Below, piece after piece: positions 52,997 to 61,335 of a stretch of 64,000 nucleotides of DNA. The position numbers were made by a program, and so were the translations under genes. Source of the DNA: DATLXU01 sp035575515 (GTDB taxonomy: Bacteria > Acidobacteriota > Blastocatellia > UBA7656). The notes under the pieces are model-generated. The model saw only the letters and a list, made by a program, of their open reading frames with translations. It had not been told where the DNA came from and did no database searches. The DNA is taken from contig DATLXU010000106.1 in NCBI GenBank assembly GCA_035575515.1, positions 36,384-100,383 on the forward strand, given 5' to 3'. The number at the start of each line of letters is the position of its first letter. The stretch's first letter is position 1.

Positions 52997-53088
52997 ATTT
53001 TATCTGTCGTGCACCAGGGTTGAAGTATTCGACAGACGATTGCCGACAGCGGCGCATTGAACTGATAGCAAGTGAAGACCGGCGCTCG

Positions 53089-53409
53089 CTATTGTCCAGG
53101 CGGACGATAGCTGGTTGTCGTCTTCGCCGATCTGTCCATCTCTTCGGCGGTCAGCAGCACCGTCACCTTAATTGCGACAGCTCCCGTAGCATTCACGCCG
53201 AGCGAGAGCGCCGCAGCAGTGGCGTTATCCGGCATATCTGCGATGACAAATACATCCGTTTCGCCAAAGGCATAGTAGAAGGCTTCTACACTGCCGCCGA
53301 CAGAACCGACTAACTCCTCAACCGCCGCACGCCGACTGGAGCCGCCCTCTTTAACAAGCCCTTGCACTCCCGCCGCGCTATAGCTGCCTTGAATCAGATA
53401 TTTCGGCAT
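53089..53409 (-). CDS. GYD-domain protein
   Basis: The 106-residue protein begins MPKYLIQGSYSAAGVQGLVK and contains AFGETDVFVIADMPDNATAAALSL, with the GYD fold elements in order. GYD proteins are small ferredoxin-like barrels of unknown function. No signal peptide is seen. It is the last of a run of small minus-strand genes (53089-54814). Confidence 0.85.
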   Translation of the reverse strand: MPKYLIQGSYSAAGVQGLVKEGGSSRRAAVEELVGSVGGSVEAFYYAFGETDVFVIADMPDNATAAALSLGVNATGAVAIKVTVLLTAEEMDRSAKTTTSYRPPGQ

Positions 53410-53605
53410 TGCAATTATCTCCTTGATTGTTTTTCGCGCTGGTAATGAATCTATCGGTGCTGCTGTCGCGACTATTCACAACTATAGCCGCACGGTCAAA
53501 AACACGCGAGAAAGGTGTCGCCGTTGACAGCGAGCGAATCCGGCTGCGAGCCGCCGACGCGAAGGGTCTGCATCTCGTCGCTCAATCACATCGCCAGTTT
53601 GCGCG

Positions 53606-54010
53606 CTACTTCCATTCCCATAACTGCGAGTGGACGTTCCCCTCAATATCAACATCGTGCTCGAAGATAGCGGCGATGCTATTCAGCCGCTCCCATTTTG
53701 GAGAAGAACTCTGATAGTACACCGCGCCGCGAAAGCTGACTGTGCCATCTTTTTTGATAGTGCCGACGCCCTGCCCTATGAACGTGGCCCTGTCTCCCTC
53801 TTTGCTCATGACGATGCCGTGTCCTTCACCATACAGAGTTCCATCGGGCCGGACGACTGCCCAGTAGGTAACCGTATTGGTTGCTTTCACACCGAGCAGG
53901 GTCAAGTCTGACTGCGCGGAAGTTTCCATCTTAGGATTGCCATCCGTGCTTGGAAGCACTCTGCGTGAAATCACCTTCCCTGACTCTTCGCCTATCTTCT
54001 CGCCTTGCAT
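53606..54010 (-). CDS. Conserved hypothetical beta-rich protein
   Basis: The 134-residue product has the pattern GEESGKVISRRVLPSTDG, WAVVRPDGTLYGEGHGIVMS and GQGVGTIKKDGTVSFRGAVYYQ, suggesting a calycin-like beta barrel. No signal peptide or span is present. The family recurs in bacteria without a named function. It lies 82 nt downstream of the exported protein at 54093 on the same strand. Confidence 0.7.
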   Translation of the reverse strand: MQGEKIGEESGKVISRRVLPSTDGNPKMETSAQSDLTLLGVKATNTVTYWAVVRPDGTLYGEGHGIVMSKEGDRATFIGQGVGTIKKDGTVSFRGAVYYQSSSPKWERLNSIAAIFEHDVDIEGNVHSQLWEWK

Positions 54011-54092
54011 ATCGCCCTCCTTCCAGTTGATACGGTTGATTGATGAATTTGCCAGCTTCGATCCCGCGCCTTGTTCGGCAGCGCGCTTTTCG

Positions 54093-54548
54093 TTAGGGCC
54101 TCGGCTCTAAAACAATCTCGCGCGCCTGCCGTGTGCCCTGAACATCCCGAATCTCAGCGCGCTCGCGATAGCCCTGCCTCTGCTTATCGTCGTTGCCGAT
54201 AACCGTTTGCAGTAAGGTATCGGCTCGGTCCAGATTTTTTTCATAGGTCGCGAGGTCTTTGTATTCCGTCATCAGCAGAAGATTCCAGTCGCCTGAGCCG
54301 TGCGCTTCAGTTTGCATGACTCTGTAAGAGACAATCTGCCCATCCTTCTTCAACGCTTCCTGCTGGCGCTTCCAGTCGGTTGCAATGTAGTTTAGATAAG
54401 CCGTTTCCATTCCCGGTTTCATTCGGATGAACGAGATTTCCCAGATAGTGCCGTTGCGGTAAGGGCGATTGACCTGCGCAATTACGACTGCGCTCAAAGC
54501 AAGCACCATCGCGACGAGTAAACCTGTGAGTATTCGTTTCAGTCTCAT
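54093..54548 (-). CDS. Exported small protein, possible dimeric alpha/beta barrel
   Basis: The 151-residue product has a signal peptide (about 1-25, ending VVIAQ) and a domain with IWEISFIRMKPGMETAYLNY, DWKRQQEALKKDGQIVSYRV and GDWNLLLMTEYKDLATYEK, recalling NIPSNAP/ABM-type ferredoxin-like dimers. AAGGAGAG precedes ATG 54548. That start overlaps the stop of the upstream short frame (ATGA), suggesting translational coupling. Function is unknown. Confidence 0.75.
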   Translation of the reverse strand: MRLKRILTGLLVAMVLALSAVVIAQVNRPYRNGTIWEISFIRMKPGMETAYLNYIATDWKRQQEALKKDGQIVSYRVMQTEAHGSGDWNLLLMTEYKDLATYEKNLDRADTLLQTVIGNDDKQRQGYRERAEIRDVQGTRQAREIVLEPRP

Positions 54549-54814
54549 AATCTCTCCTTTTCATTCAAGCGAGTGCAGAAGCAAATCAGACTTGTTTCGA
54601 CCGTCGCCGCACCCGTTTCAAGCGACAGCCAGCCTATCGGGTCTTTGTAGATTTCAAGTTGCATCAATCCGAGAGAGCCGCCTGCCTGCGGAGTTGAACC
54701 GCCTGTGAATGACATTTGAAGAAAAGTTCGCCCCTGAGCCACCGTCAGAGCGGCAGGCTCACGCTCAATTAAAAAGTCATTATTAGTGCCTTCATGAGAT
54801 AAGGGGGAATTCAC
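54545..54814 (-). CDS. Possible short gene coupled to the 54093 gene
   Basis: The 89-codon frame reads SHEGTNNDFLIEREPAALTV, AQGRTFLQMSFTGGST and LQLEIYKDPIGWLSL-like segments. Its stop overlaps the next start by ATGA and the next gene's ribosome site lies within it. No family is recognised and its own start lacks a strong ribosome site. It may be real, or a fragment. Confidence 0.35.
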   Translation of the reverse strand: MNSPLSHEGTNNDFLIEREPAALTVAQGRTFLQMSFTGGSTPQAGGSLGLMQLEIYKDPIGWLSLETGAATVETSLICFCTRLNEKERL

Positions 54815-54925
54815 GCGCGAAAGTGTTCACGAGACAAAAAAAATTTTTAGCGCGTCTCTTTCTGGCTGAAACATAGACGGTGTGTTATTGTAGGGGGGCC
54901 TTGGTCGAGGCAAACCGGAGCGACT

Positions 54926-55495
54926 ATGGCACCCTCAGCAGCACCGAACATCACTCAACTGCTGATAGCCTGGAACAACGGAGATCAAGATGCGCTGGCG
55001 CAACTGACACCGCTGGTTTATCGCGAACTCCACCGCCTGGCCCACGCCTATCTTTTAGGCGAACGGCGCGGCCACGTGTTGCAGACGACGGCGCTTGTCA
55101 ACGAAGCCTTTGTGCGATTGATTGACTGGCAGCAGGTTGAATGGCAGAACCGCGCGCATTTTTTCGGCGTGGCGGCGACGCTCATGCGGCGCATCCTCGT
55201 TCAATTCGCGCGCGAGCAGCAGGCTGTCAAGCGTGGCGGTCAGGCAATACATGTATCATTGTCCGTTGCCAGCCGCAGCGCGCGGCACAATCCTGATCTC
55301 GTCGCGCTCGATGAGGCGCTCGACGCGCTCGAAAAACTGGACCGTCGTCAGGCGCGCATCGTTGAGATGCGATTCTTCGGCGGGCTGAGCCTGGAAGAGA
55401 CAGCCGAAGCATTAAAGGTTTCCGTCAGCACCGTGCGCCGCAACTGGCGCATCGCACAAGCATGGCTGCATCAGCAGTTGAGCGCGACAGCGTGA
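54926..55495 (+). CDS. ECF-type sigma-70 factor of the acidobacterial kinase-linked group
   Basis: The 189-residue factor has sigma region 2 (PLVYRELHRLAHAYLLGER, TTALVNEAFVRLIDWQ, RAHFFGVAATLMRRILVQFA) and region 4 (LEKLDRRQARIVEMRFFGGL, SLEETAEALKVSVSTVRRNW). This pattern belongs to the ECF-like group (TIGR02999-type) common in Acidobacteria and usually encoded beside a Ser/Thr kinase, as here. No anti-sigma gene is present, so the kinase probably controls it. An AAAC-containing stretch near 54869 may be an autoregulated promoter, but this is weak. Confidence 0.9.
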   Translation: MAPSAAPNITQLLIAWNNGDQDALAQLTPLVYRELHRLAHAYLLGERRGHVLQTTALVNEAFVRLIDWQQVEWQNRAHFFGVAATLMRRILVQFAREQQAVKRGGQAIHVSLSVASRSARHNPDLVALDEALDALEKLDRRQARIVEMRFFGGLSLEETAEALKVSVSTVRRNWRIAQAWLHQQLSATA

Positions 55496-55574
55496 TGCAC
55501 GAGCGCTAACAAAACATTGATTGGCTCTTCTGCAAAATTGCGATCAATCTGTAATCTGCTATAGCGGAGATGGC

Positions 55575-56816
55575 ATGACTCCCGAACGCTACCAACGCAT
55601 GGGCCGACTCTTTGATGAGGCGCTTGAACGCGCGCCCAAAGAGCGTGTCGCCTTTCTCGATCAAGCCTGTGACAATGATGCGCAACTGCGCGTTGAAGTC
55701 GAAAAGCTGCTGGCAAATCACATCCAATCCGAAGGATTTCTTTCGCGCCCGGCGATTGATGTTGCCGCTTTGCTGTTGGCGGAGAATCGAGCAGTTGCGT
55801 TTTTGGGAAAACATCTCAGTCACTATCGGATTCTTTCACTGCTAGGCGCGGGCGGCATGGGCGAAGTCTATCGCGCTCGCGACGAACGGCTCGGTCGCGA
55901 TGTCGCAATCAAAGTATTGCCGGCGAGCTTTGCCGATGATGAAGACCGTCTGAAACGATTCGAGCAGGAAGCGCGCGCAACCTCATCGCTCAATCATCCG
56001 AACATTCTGACTGTTTATGACATCGGCACCCATGAAGGCCTGCCCTTCATCGTCGAAGAGCTGCTCGAAGGCGAGGAGTTGCGCGAAGCCTTGAACGATG
56101 GCGCGATTCCTCACCGCAAAGCAATCGAGTACGCTCAACAAATCGTCGCAGGACTCTCTGCCGCGCACGAACGTGGCATCGTTCATCGCGACCTGAAACC
56201 TGAAAATTTATTCATCACCAAGGATGAGCGAGTGAAGATACTGGACTTCGGGTTGGCAAAGCTCAAGCCCGTGAAACCGGCTCCTGGAGCCGGTTCTGAG
56301 CTTGCTATGCAAAAAGAGGACGCCAATCTCAGCGCGGTGATAGGCACGGTGGGTTATATGTCGCCTGAGCAAATTCGCGGCAAAGACACCGATCATCGTT
56401 CAGATATTTTCTCGTTCGGCGTGATTCTTTACGAGATGCTCGCCGGCCAGCGACCATTCGCGGGCGATTCGGCAGTTGAATTGATGAACGCGATTTTGAA
56501 AGACGACGCGCCCGAGTTGAACGGCAACGGGAAGAAGATTTCTACCGCGCTCGAAAAGATCATGCGACGTTGTCTGGAAAAGAAGCCTGAGCATCGCTTT
56601 CATTCGGCGCACGATCTCGGATTTGCGCTCGAAGCGTTATCAGGCAGTTCAAGCTCAAATGAATCCGTAGCCGGCTTATCAAACACAGGCTCACATCTGC
56701 TTTGGGGCGCGGCTGGCCTTGCGCTCGGCGGGCTGGTCGTTGCGACGCTTTTCTGGCTGGAGGGCCGTTCTACTTCAGCCGGAGTTTCGCGCCATAACGC
56801 TGCGACTGACGCTTAA
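55575..56816 (+). CDS. Membrane-anchored Ser/Thr protein kinase lacking a sensor domain
   Basis: From ATG 55575 (GGAGATGG upstream) the 413-residue protein has an N-terminal helical region (1-80), a Hanks kinase domain with P-loop GAGGMGEV (91-98), K113, HRD (204-206) and DFG (224-226), and one membrane span (about 381-400). It then stops after ~16 residues. Kinases of this group normally continue into a TPR or beta-propeller domain, so this one is short. It lies 79 nt after the ECF sigma gene and probably phosphorylates that factor or its partners. Confidence 0.92.
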   Translation: MTPERYQRMGRLFDEALERAPKERVAFLDQACDNDAQLRVEVEKLLANHIQSEGFLSRPAIDVAALLLAENRAVAFLGKHLSHYRILSLLGAGGMGEVYRARDERLGRDVAIKVLPASFADDEDRLKRFEQEARATSSLNHPNILTVYDIGTHEGLPFIVEELLEGEELREALNDGAIPHRKAIEYAQQIVAGLSAAHERGIVHRDLKPENLFITKDERVKILDFGLAKLKPVKPAPGAGSELAMQKEDANLSAVIGTVGYMSPEQIRGKDTDHRSDIFSFGVILYEMLAGQRPFAGDSAVELMNAILKDDAPELNGNGKKISTALEKIMRRCLEKKPEHRFHSAHDLGFALEALSGSSSSNESVAGLSNTGSHLLWGAAGLALGGLVVATLFWLEGRSTSAGVSRHNAATDA

Positions 56817-56908
56817 GGGCATGCGCTCAACTGGTTTGAGGAGTTAAAGGGCGCGTTTCGGCGAGCAGCAGGCTATGCGCAACGATTACTAACAAAGGAG
56901 TGACCGAT

Positions 56909-57478
56909 ATGGCAAAACCTATGAAGTTCGCGCACGTCGTCTACAGCACAAGGCGCTTCGATGAAATGGTTGCGTGGTACGAGCTGGTCTTCGAGGCGAA
57001 AGTGGTTTATCAAAACCCTGCGCTGGCATTTCTCACATATGACGACGAGCATCATCGTTTCGCGTTTATCAATATGTCGGCCTTCAAGCCGCTCACAACT
57101 GAAATCGCCGAGCGCGCCGACACGGGCGTCAATCACGTGGCCTATACCTACGCAAATCTTGCAGATCTGCTCGATACCTATGCGCGGCTAAAACAAGCAG
57201 GCATCAGGCCGTATTGGCCCGTTCATCATGGAATGACGCTTTCGTTTTATTATCGCGACCCGGATGGCAATCGAATGGAGTTTCAGGTCGACTGCTGCAG
57301 CGTCGAACAAGCCAACGCTTTTATGCTGAGCGACCGGTTCGCCGCAAATCCTATCGGTGTGGTGATTGATCCGGAGGCGTTGCTTGAGCAATACAGAAGC
57401 GGCATCGCTGTAGAGCAGTTGCTCGCTCAGCCTGCGGGGCCGATGTCTGAAATTCCGCGCGAGCACGGCTTGTCTTGA
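56909..57478 (+). CDS. VOC-superfamily (glyoxalase/extradiol dioxygenase-like) protein
   Basis: From ATG 56909 (AAGGAG eight bases upstream) the product has 189 residues with a VOC fold: FAHVVYSTRRFDEMVAWYE, GVNHVAYTYANLADLLDTY and YYRDPDGNRMEFQVD. Likely metal ligands are the His in FAHVV, the His in GVNHV and the Glu in MEFQV, as in single-domain biphenyl-2,3-diol-dioxygenase-like proteins. The substrate is unknown. It is convergent with the NRAMP-like gene. Confidence 0.85.
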   Translation: MAKPMKFAHVVYSTRRFDEMVAWYELVFEAKVVYQNPALAFLTYDDEHHRFAFINMSAFKPLTTEIAERADTGVNHVAYTYANLADLLDTYARLKQAGIRPYWPVHHGMTLSFYYRDPDGNRMEFQVDCCSVEQANAFMLSDRFAANPIGVVIDPEALLEQYRSGIAVEQLLAQPAGPMSEIPREHGLS

Positions 57479-57502
57479 TTCTCAAGCCGCATAGCCGAAA
57501 GG

Positions 57503-58813
57503 TTAAATCAAAATCATCGCAATGGTCGCGGCGGTCATAACGCCAGCCGTCGCCCAGCCCATCCATCTCATAAGCGGCGGGCTTGTTCGATTGCCCATGA
57601 CGCGCTCGTCACTGGTCAACAAGGTCACAAGCGCGATGAGCGGCGGCGCGAGCACGCCGTTTACAACCGCCGCGTAAAAGAGCATCCGCACAGCGTTTAT
57701 CTTCAGGTAATCGAGCGCAAGCCCAAGCACGACCGAAATGGCAAGCACAGCGTAAAACTTCCGCGCGACACGAGGCTTTGCGTCGAGCGAGCCGCGCCAG
57801 TGCATCGCTTCCGTTACGGCATAGGCCGCAGAACCCGCGAGCGCAGGCACGCCGAGCATGCCCGTGCCGACCAATCCCATCGTGAATAATAAATAAGCCG
57901 CGGCGCCCGCCAGCGGGCGCAGTGCTTCGGCAGCCTGCTGCGCGGTTTCAATGTCGCGCTGCCCGGACATATACAGCGTCGCGCCTGTCGTCAGAATGAT
58001 GAAGTACATTATGAGATTCGAGAATGCCATGCCTGTTATCACATCGGTTCGAGCCGCGCGCAGTTCTTCGTCGGTTGCGCCGCGCCGCGCGTGGACAGTG
58101 CGGCGGCCCATCGCGCGCTCTTCTTCGACTTCCTGCGCCGCCTGCCAGAAGAACAAATATGGCGAGATGGTCGTCCCCAAAATCGCGACAAACGTTGCCA
58201 TATAATTTGCGCTCCATTCGATGCGCGGCACAAAGGTCGCTTTCAACACATCGCTCCATCGCGGGTGCGCCAGTATCGCTGCGGCCACATAAGCGAACAG
58301 CACGAGCGTCAGCCACTTGAATATGCGCGCGATGTGGCGATAGCTCGAATAGATCAAAAGCACAACAATGAGAGCGGCAAACAGCGGCGTCCATACGAAT
58401 GCGCGCACGCCTGTTATCATCTCCATCGCTGCGGCCATGCCGCCAAGGTCTGCGCCGATGTTTATGATGTTGGCTGCGGCCAGCAGCGCGCACGCGCCCC
58501 ACAAGACCCACTTCGGATAACGGCGACGGATGGCGGCGGCAAGCCCGACGCCCGAAACCATTCCGAGCCGCGCGCACATCAGTTGAACTACTGCCATCAA
58601 CGGAAAGGAGAACAAGGCCGTCCACAACTGCGCATAGCCGAACGCTGCGCCCGTTACGGAATAAGTTGAGATGCCTGATGGATCATCATCTGCCGCGCCC
58701 GTTATGAGTCCGGGACCAAGCTCTGCAAAAAAGCGCGAGACAGGTCCGCGCGGAGATTTCGGATTTCGGATTTCGGATTTCGGATTGCCAGAATCATCGC
58801 TCATATCGTTCAT
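57503..58813 (-). CDS. NRAMP-superfamily metal transporter, divergent motif
   Basis: From ATG 58813 the product has 436 residues with about eleven spans. The canonical TM1 motif DPGN is replaced by DDDPSG (GPGLITGAADDDPSGISTYS), and the usual MPH of TM6 by ISPYLFFWQ. This marks an NRAMP-related branch whose ion may not be Mn2+ or Fe2+. The N-terminus (NPKSEIRNPKSPRG) is encoded by an inverted-repeat arm and is probably not functional. Earlier in-frame TTG 58846 lies inside the other arm. It is downstream of MaoC on the same strand. Confidence 0.85.
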   Translation of the reverse strand: MNDMSDDSGNPKSEIRNPKSPRGPVSRFFAELGPGLITGAADDDPSGISTYSVTGAAFGYAQLWTALFSFPLMAVVQLMCARLGMVSGVGLAAAIRRRYPKWVLWGACALLAAANIINIGADLGGMAAAMEMITGVRAFVWTPLFAALIVVLLIYSSYRHIARIFKWLTLVLFAYVAAAILAHPRWSDVLKATFVPRIEWSANYMATFVAILGTTISPYLFFWQAAQEVEEERAMGRRTVHARRGATDEELRAARTDVITGMAFSNLIMYFIILTTGATLYMSGQRDIETAQQAAEALRPLAGAAAYLLFTMGLVGTGMLGVPALAGSAAYAVTEAMHWRGSLDAKPRVARKFYAVLAISVVLGLALDYLKINAVRMLFYAAVVNGVLAPPLIALVTLLTSDERVMGNRTSPPLMRWMGWATAGVMTAATIAMILI

Positions 58814-58877
58814 CAAGAGACAGGGGTTGGAATCTTTGAATTGCAAATCCGCAATCCACTGTCTGCAATCCGAAATC
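58755..58877. repeat. Inverted repeat with GGATTTC-unit arms, partly coding
   Basis: The left arm (about 58755-58789) is four GGATTTC-like units and GGATTGCC. The right arm (about 58840-58877) holds GCAAATCCGCAATCC and GCAATCCGAAATC. The left arm encodes the NRAMP-like N-terminal residues, and the right arm spans the gap to the MaoC stop. Confidence 0.75.
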
Positions 58878-58878
58878 G

Positions 58879-59319
58879 CTAGCGTCGCTTGAGCAGCACC
58901 TTTGCGATGTAGCTGACGACGACTTCATCGCGCTGATTGACGACTTCGTTCAGCATAGTAATTATTCCGCTGCGCTCGTCGCGCTCAGATTTGCCTTCTA
59001 CTTTTTGCCGAACGCGAATCGTGTCGCCGATAAAAGTCGGCTTAACGAAGCGCAAGCGATCAAGCCCGTAAAACGCAAGCACAGTGTCGGCTGTCTGGCC
59101 AAGCCTCACCGATAGCCCTGTGGCGATTGAAAAGATAAGCGCGCCGTGTGCTATACGCTGCCCGAACATGCTGCGCTCAGCTAGTTCTTTATTTGTGTGA
59201 ATCTCGTTCCAGTCGCCCGTTATCCCGGCGAAGTTCACGATGTCTGTTTCCGTGATAGTGCGCCCGGCGGTCACGGCTTCTTCGCCGACCTCGAAATCCT
59301 CAAAGTATTTCCCCATCAT
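58879..59319 (-). CDS. MaoC-like hydratase/dehydratase
   Basis: The 146-residue hot-dog-fold protein has FEDFEVGEE, TETDIVNFAGITGDWNEIHT with the catalytic Asp and His of the MaoC/R-hydratase motif, and AHGALIFSIATGL. It should hydrate an enoyl-CoA or act on a related acyl thioester. It lies 6 nt after the DUF2889 gene on the same strand, forming a tight pair. This association suggests a role in acyl-CoA or aromatic-acid metabolism. Confidence 0.9.
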   Translation of the reverse strand: MMGKYFEDFEVGEEAVTAGRTITETDIVNFAGITGDWNEIHTNKELAERSMFGQRIAHGALIFSIATGLSVRLGQTADTVLAFYGLDRLRFVKPTFIGDTIRVRQKVEGKSERDERSGIITMLNEVVNQRDEVVVSYIAKVLLKRR

Positions 59320-59325
59320 CGCTCC

Positions 59326-59862
59326 TCAGTCGGAATTTGTGTTCGCGTCTTCGTCGCCCTTTCTTGCGAGCTGAAACAGCGCGTCGCTCGTTTCGCTAAA
59401 GACGTAGCAGGTGTTGCGAAGCTGCGGCATCATATTGAGCACCATCTCGCGCTTTCGGGCAGGGTTGTCGGCCACTTCGTGCAGCGAGGCTTCGGCTTCG
59501 GGCCGCTGCTTCGCCGCCAGATAATTCATCTGAAAAGCGCACGCGGCCATGTTTGTTACGAGCGTGTGCAGGTGATTGCAGCTTGCCGCGCCGCCCACGA
59601 TTTCGCCCGCGCGATGGCGAAAGCCTCGACCAATCGGCACGCCCGCGAATTTTTCAAGCGCCGCAACCGCGCCCGCGCAATAGCCCGGATAAGGCATTCG
59701 CGTAATTTCGCCGCTTGCCTTGCGTATTATGAAATCGGGATAGCCGACGACGAACCGCGCCGCGAGCGAATGAACCCCGTCGTTGAGCGAGCCGCGAATC
59801 TCAAAGCTCGACTCGTCGAGCCAGTCCATCTCTACGTTGATGTTTCTGGAAAATGCGGGCAT
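59326..59862 (-). CDS. DUF2889 family protein
   Basis: The 178-residue cytoplasmic protein has DUF2889 features: SRNINVEMDWLDESSFEIRG, GEIVGGAASCNHLHTLVTNM with conserved Cys and His, and a C-terminal CYVFSETSDA. Function is unknown, though the family is seen near thioester enzymes and MaoC, as here. The start is ATG 59862. The 15 nt directly upstream separate it from the twin-hairpin element copy 2. Confidence 0.85.
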   Translation of the reverse strand: MPAFSRNINVEMDWLDESSFEIRGSLNDGVHSLAARFVVGYPDFIIRKASGEITRMPYPGYCAGAVAALEKFAGVPIGRGFRHRAGEIVGGAASCNHLHTLVTNMAACAFQMNYLAAKQRPEAEASLHEVADNPARKREMVLNMMPQLRNTCYVFSETSDALFQLARKGDEDANTNSD

Positions 59863-59877
59863 TAAGGTTCGGCCCTT

Positions 59878-60010
59878 GTAGGGGGCAGGGCTTGTCCCTG
59901 CCCGAATCGCGCAACGCGTGATTAGAGACTCGCATAATTAAACAACTTGGCCAATGGCAACCGTCTTCATTGCCTTCGGCAGTCCGGGCAGGGACAAGCC
60001 CTGCCCCTAC
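59878..60010. mobile_element. Twin-hairpin MITE/REP-like element, copy 2
   Basis: This 133-bp element starts GTAGGGGGCAGGGCTTGTCC and ends with the matching reverse complement CTTGTCC-type arm (GGACAAGCCCTGCCCCTAC). Relative to copy 1 at 15496, the A in the left end and the T in the right end are C and G here, keeping the ends complementary. The interior resembles copy 1. It starts 11 nt past the tal stop and ends 15 nt before the DUF2889 start. Confidence 0.8.
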
Positions 60011-60021
60011 TATTTGCAATG

Positions 60022-61179
60022 CTAGTCCGCCGCCGAGCCGACTTCTTTGGTTCCGGCAATCTCGTCGCGGCGAGTGCGAATCGCTGCAATCAATTTCTCG
60101 AACGGCTCGACAAACAATCGCACCGCATCGGCAAGCACCTGAGATGTCACGTCGCTGAGCCTTATGCCGACTTCTTCCAGAAGCGCGAGCCGCGCCTGCT
60201 CTTTGTCGAGATCGTTTTCGATAGTTATTTGCGCGCGACCGTGATCGCGAAACGCGGCTACGGTTTGCGGCGGCATCGTGTCAACCGTCTCAGGGCCAAT
60301 CAATGCTTCGACATAATAAATGTCCGGGTAAGCAGGATTCTTCGTCGAGGTCGAAGCCCATAGCGGGCGCTGAACCTGCGCCCCCGCTTCTTTGAGTTTG
60401 GCAAATCGCTCGCCGTGAAAGACTCGCTTGTATCGCTGATATGCCATCTTCGCGTTGGCGATAGCTATGCGACCCAGAAGCGACTGGAGTTTCAATTTTT
60501 CGTCTTCGCTAGTCGCCTGATTAATCTTCTCCTGCAATCGCTTGTCGGCGGCAGTGTCAATGCGGCTCACGAAGAAGCTGGCGACCGACGAAATCCTCTC
60601 GACCGATTTTCCTTCGTCGAGCCTTCGCTCAAGCCCGCGAATGAAGGCTTCCATCGTCTGCTCGTAGGCGTCGAGCGCAAACAGCAGCGTGATGTTGATG
60701 TTTATGCCTTCGTAGATGCACTGCTCGATTGCCGGAATGCCTTCGGGCGTACCGGGAATTTTAATCATCACGTTCGGGCGGCCAACGAGTTGCCAGAGCC
60801 TTCGCGCGTCATCAATCGTTGCGGCGGTGTCGAACGCCAGAAGCGGCGAGACTTCGAGGCTCACGAATCCGTCCGCGCCGTTCGTCTTGTCGTAAACGCG
60901 ACGAAGCTCGTCTGCGGCCATCTGAATATCTTCGATGGCCATCGCCTCGTAAATCTCGACGGCCTTCTTCCCCTGCTCGGCTAGCTCTTTCAACTGAGAA
61001 TCGTAGAGGTCGGAGCCGCTGATTGCTTTTTCAAATATCGCCGGGTTCGAGGTGACGCCGCGAAGATCATCTTCGTCAATCAATCGTCGCAGCTCGCCCG
61101 ATGTTATGAGCTTGCGCTCGATGTTGTCATACCAGACTGACTGGCCTAATTTCGTCAACTCAACAAGCGGGTTAGCCAT
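60022..61179 (-). CDS. tal: Transaldolase
   Basis: The 385-residue pentose-phosphate enzyme has GVTSNPAIFEKAIS, SLEVSPLLAFDT and the Schiff-base lysine K140 in NVMIKIPGT, followed by NITLLFAL. Length and sequence match the longer actinobacterial/cyanobacterial type (~370 residues). It should interconvert sedoheptulose-7-phosphate with glyceraldehyde-3-phosphate and erythrose-4-phosphate with fructose-6-phosphate. No other pentose-pathway gene is nearby. Copy 2 of the twin-hairpin element follows its stop. Confidence 0.95.
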   Translation of the reverse strand: MANPLVELTKLGQSVWYDNIERKLITSGELRRLIDEDDLRGVTSNPAIFEKAISGSDLYDSQLKELAEQGKKAVEIYEAMAIEDIQMAADELRRVYDKTNGADGFVSLEVSPLLAFDTAATIDDARRLWQLVGRPNVMIKIPGTPEGIPAIEQCIYEGININITLLFALDAYEQTMEAFIRGLERRLDEGKSVERISSVASFFVSRIDTAADKRLQEKINQATSEDEKLKLQSLLGRIAIANAKMAYQRYKRVFHGERFAKLKEAGAQVQRPLWASTSTKNPAYPDIYYVEALIGPETVDTMPPQTVAAFRDHGRAQITIENDLDKEQARLALLEEVGIRLSDVTSQVLADAVRLFVEPFEKLIAAIRTRRDEIAGTKEVGSAAD

Positions 61180-61335
61180 AATCTCTCCTTCTTGTAGCTC
61201 AACCTGCGGGCTTGAGCTACATCAATCGTTTGGTGTAGTAGCTTGCCTTCAATCAGCCGCTATTATCTTCGCTTCGGCGCGCGAGCGCAACCGCGACAGT
61301 TCCAATTAATAGTTTGATACGCGAGGTGGTAATTA

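Noticed and set aside
54829..54857. A/T-rich GAGAC-GTCTC palindrome before the ECF gene as an operator
   Set aside because: Five-base arms around an A-T tract are too weak to claim.
59197..59865. 222-codon + strand frame across MaoC and DUF2889
   Set aside because: It is antisense to two recognised genes and lacks a ribosome site.
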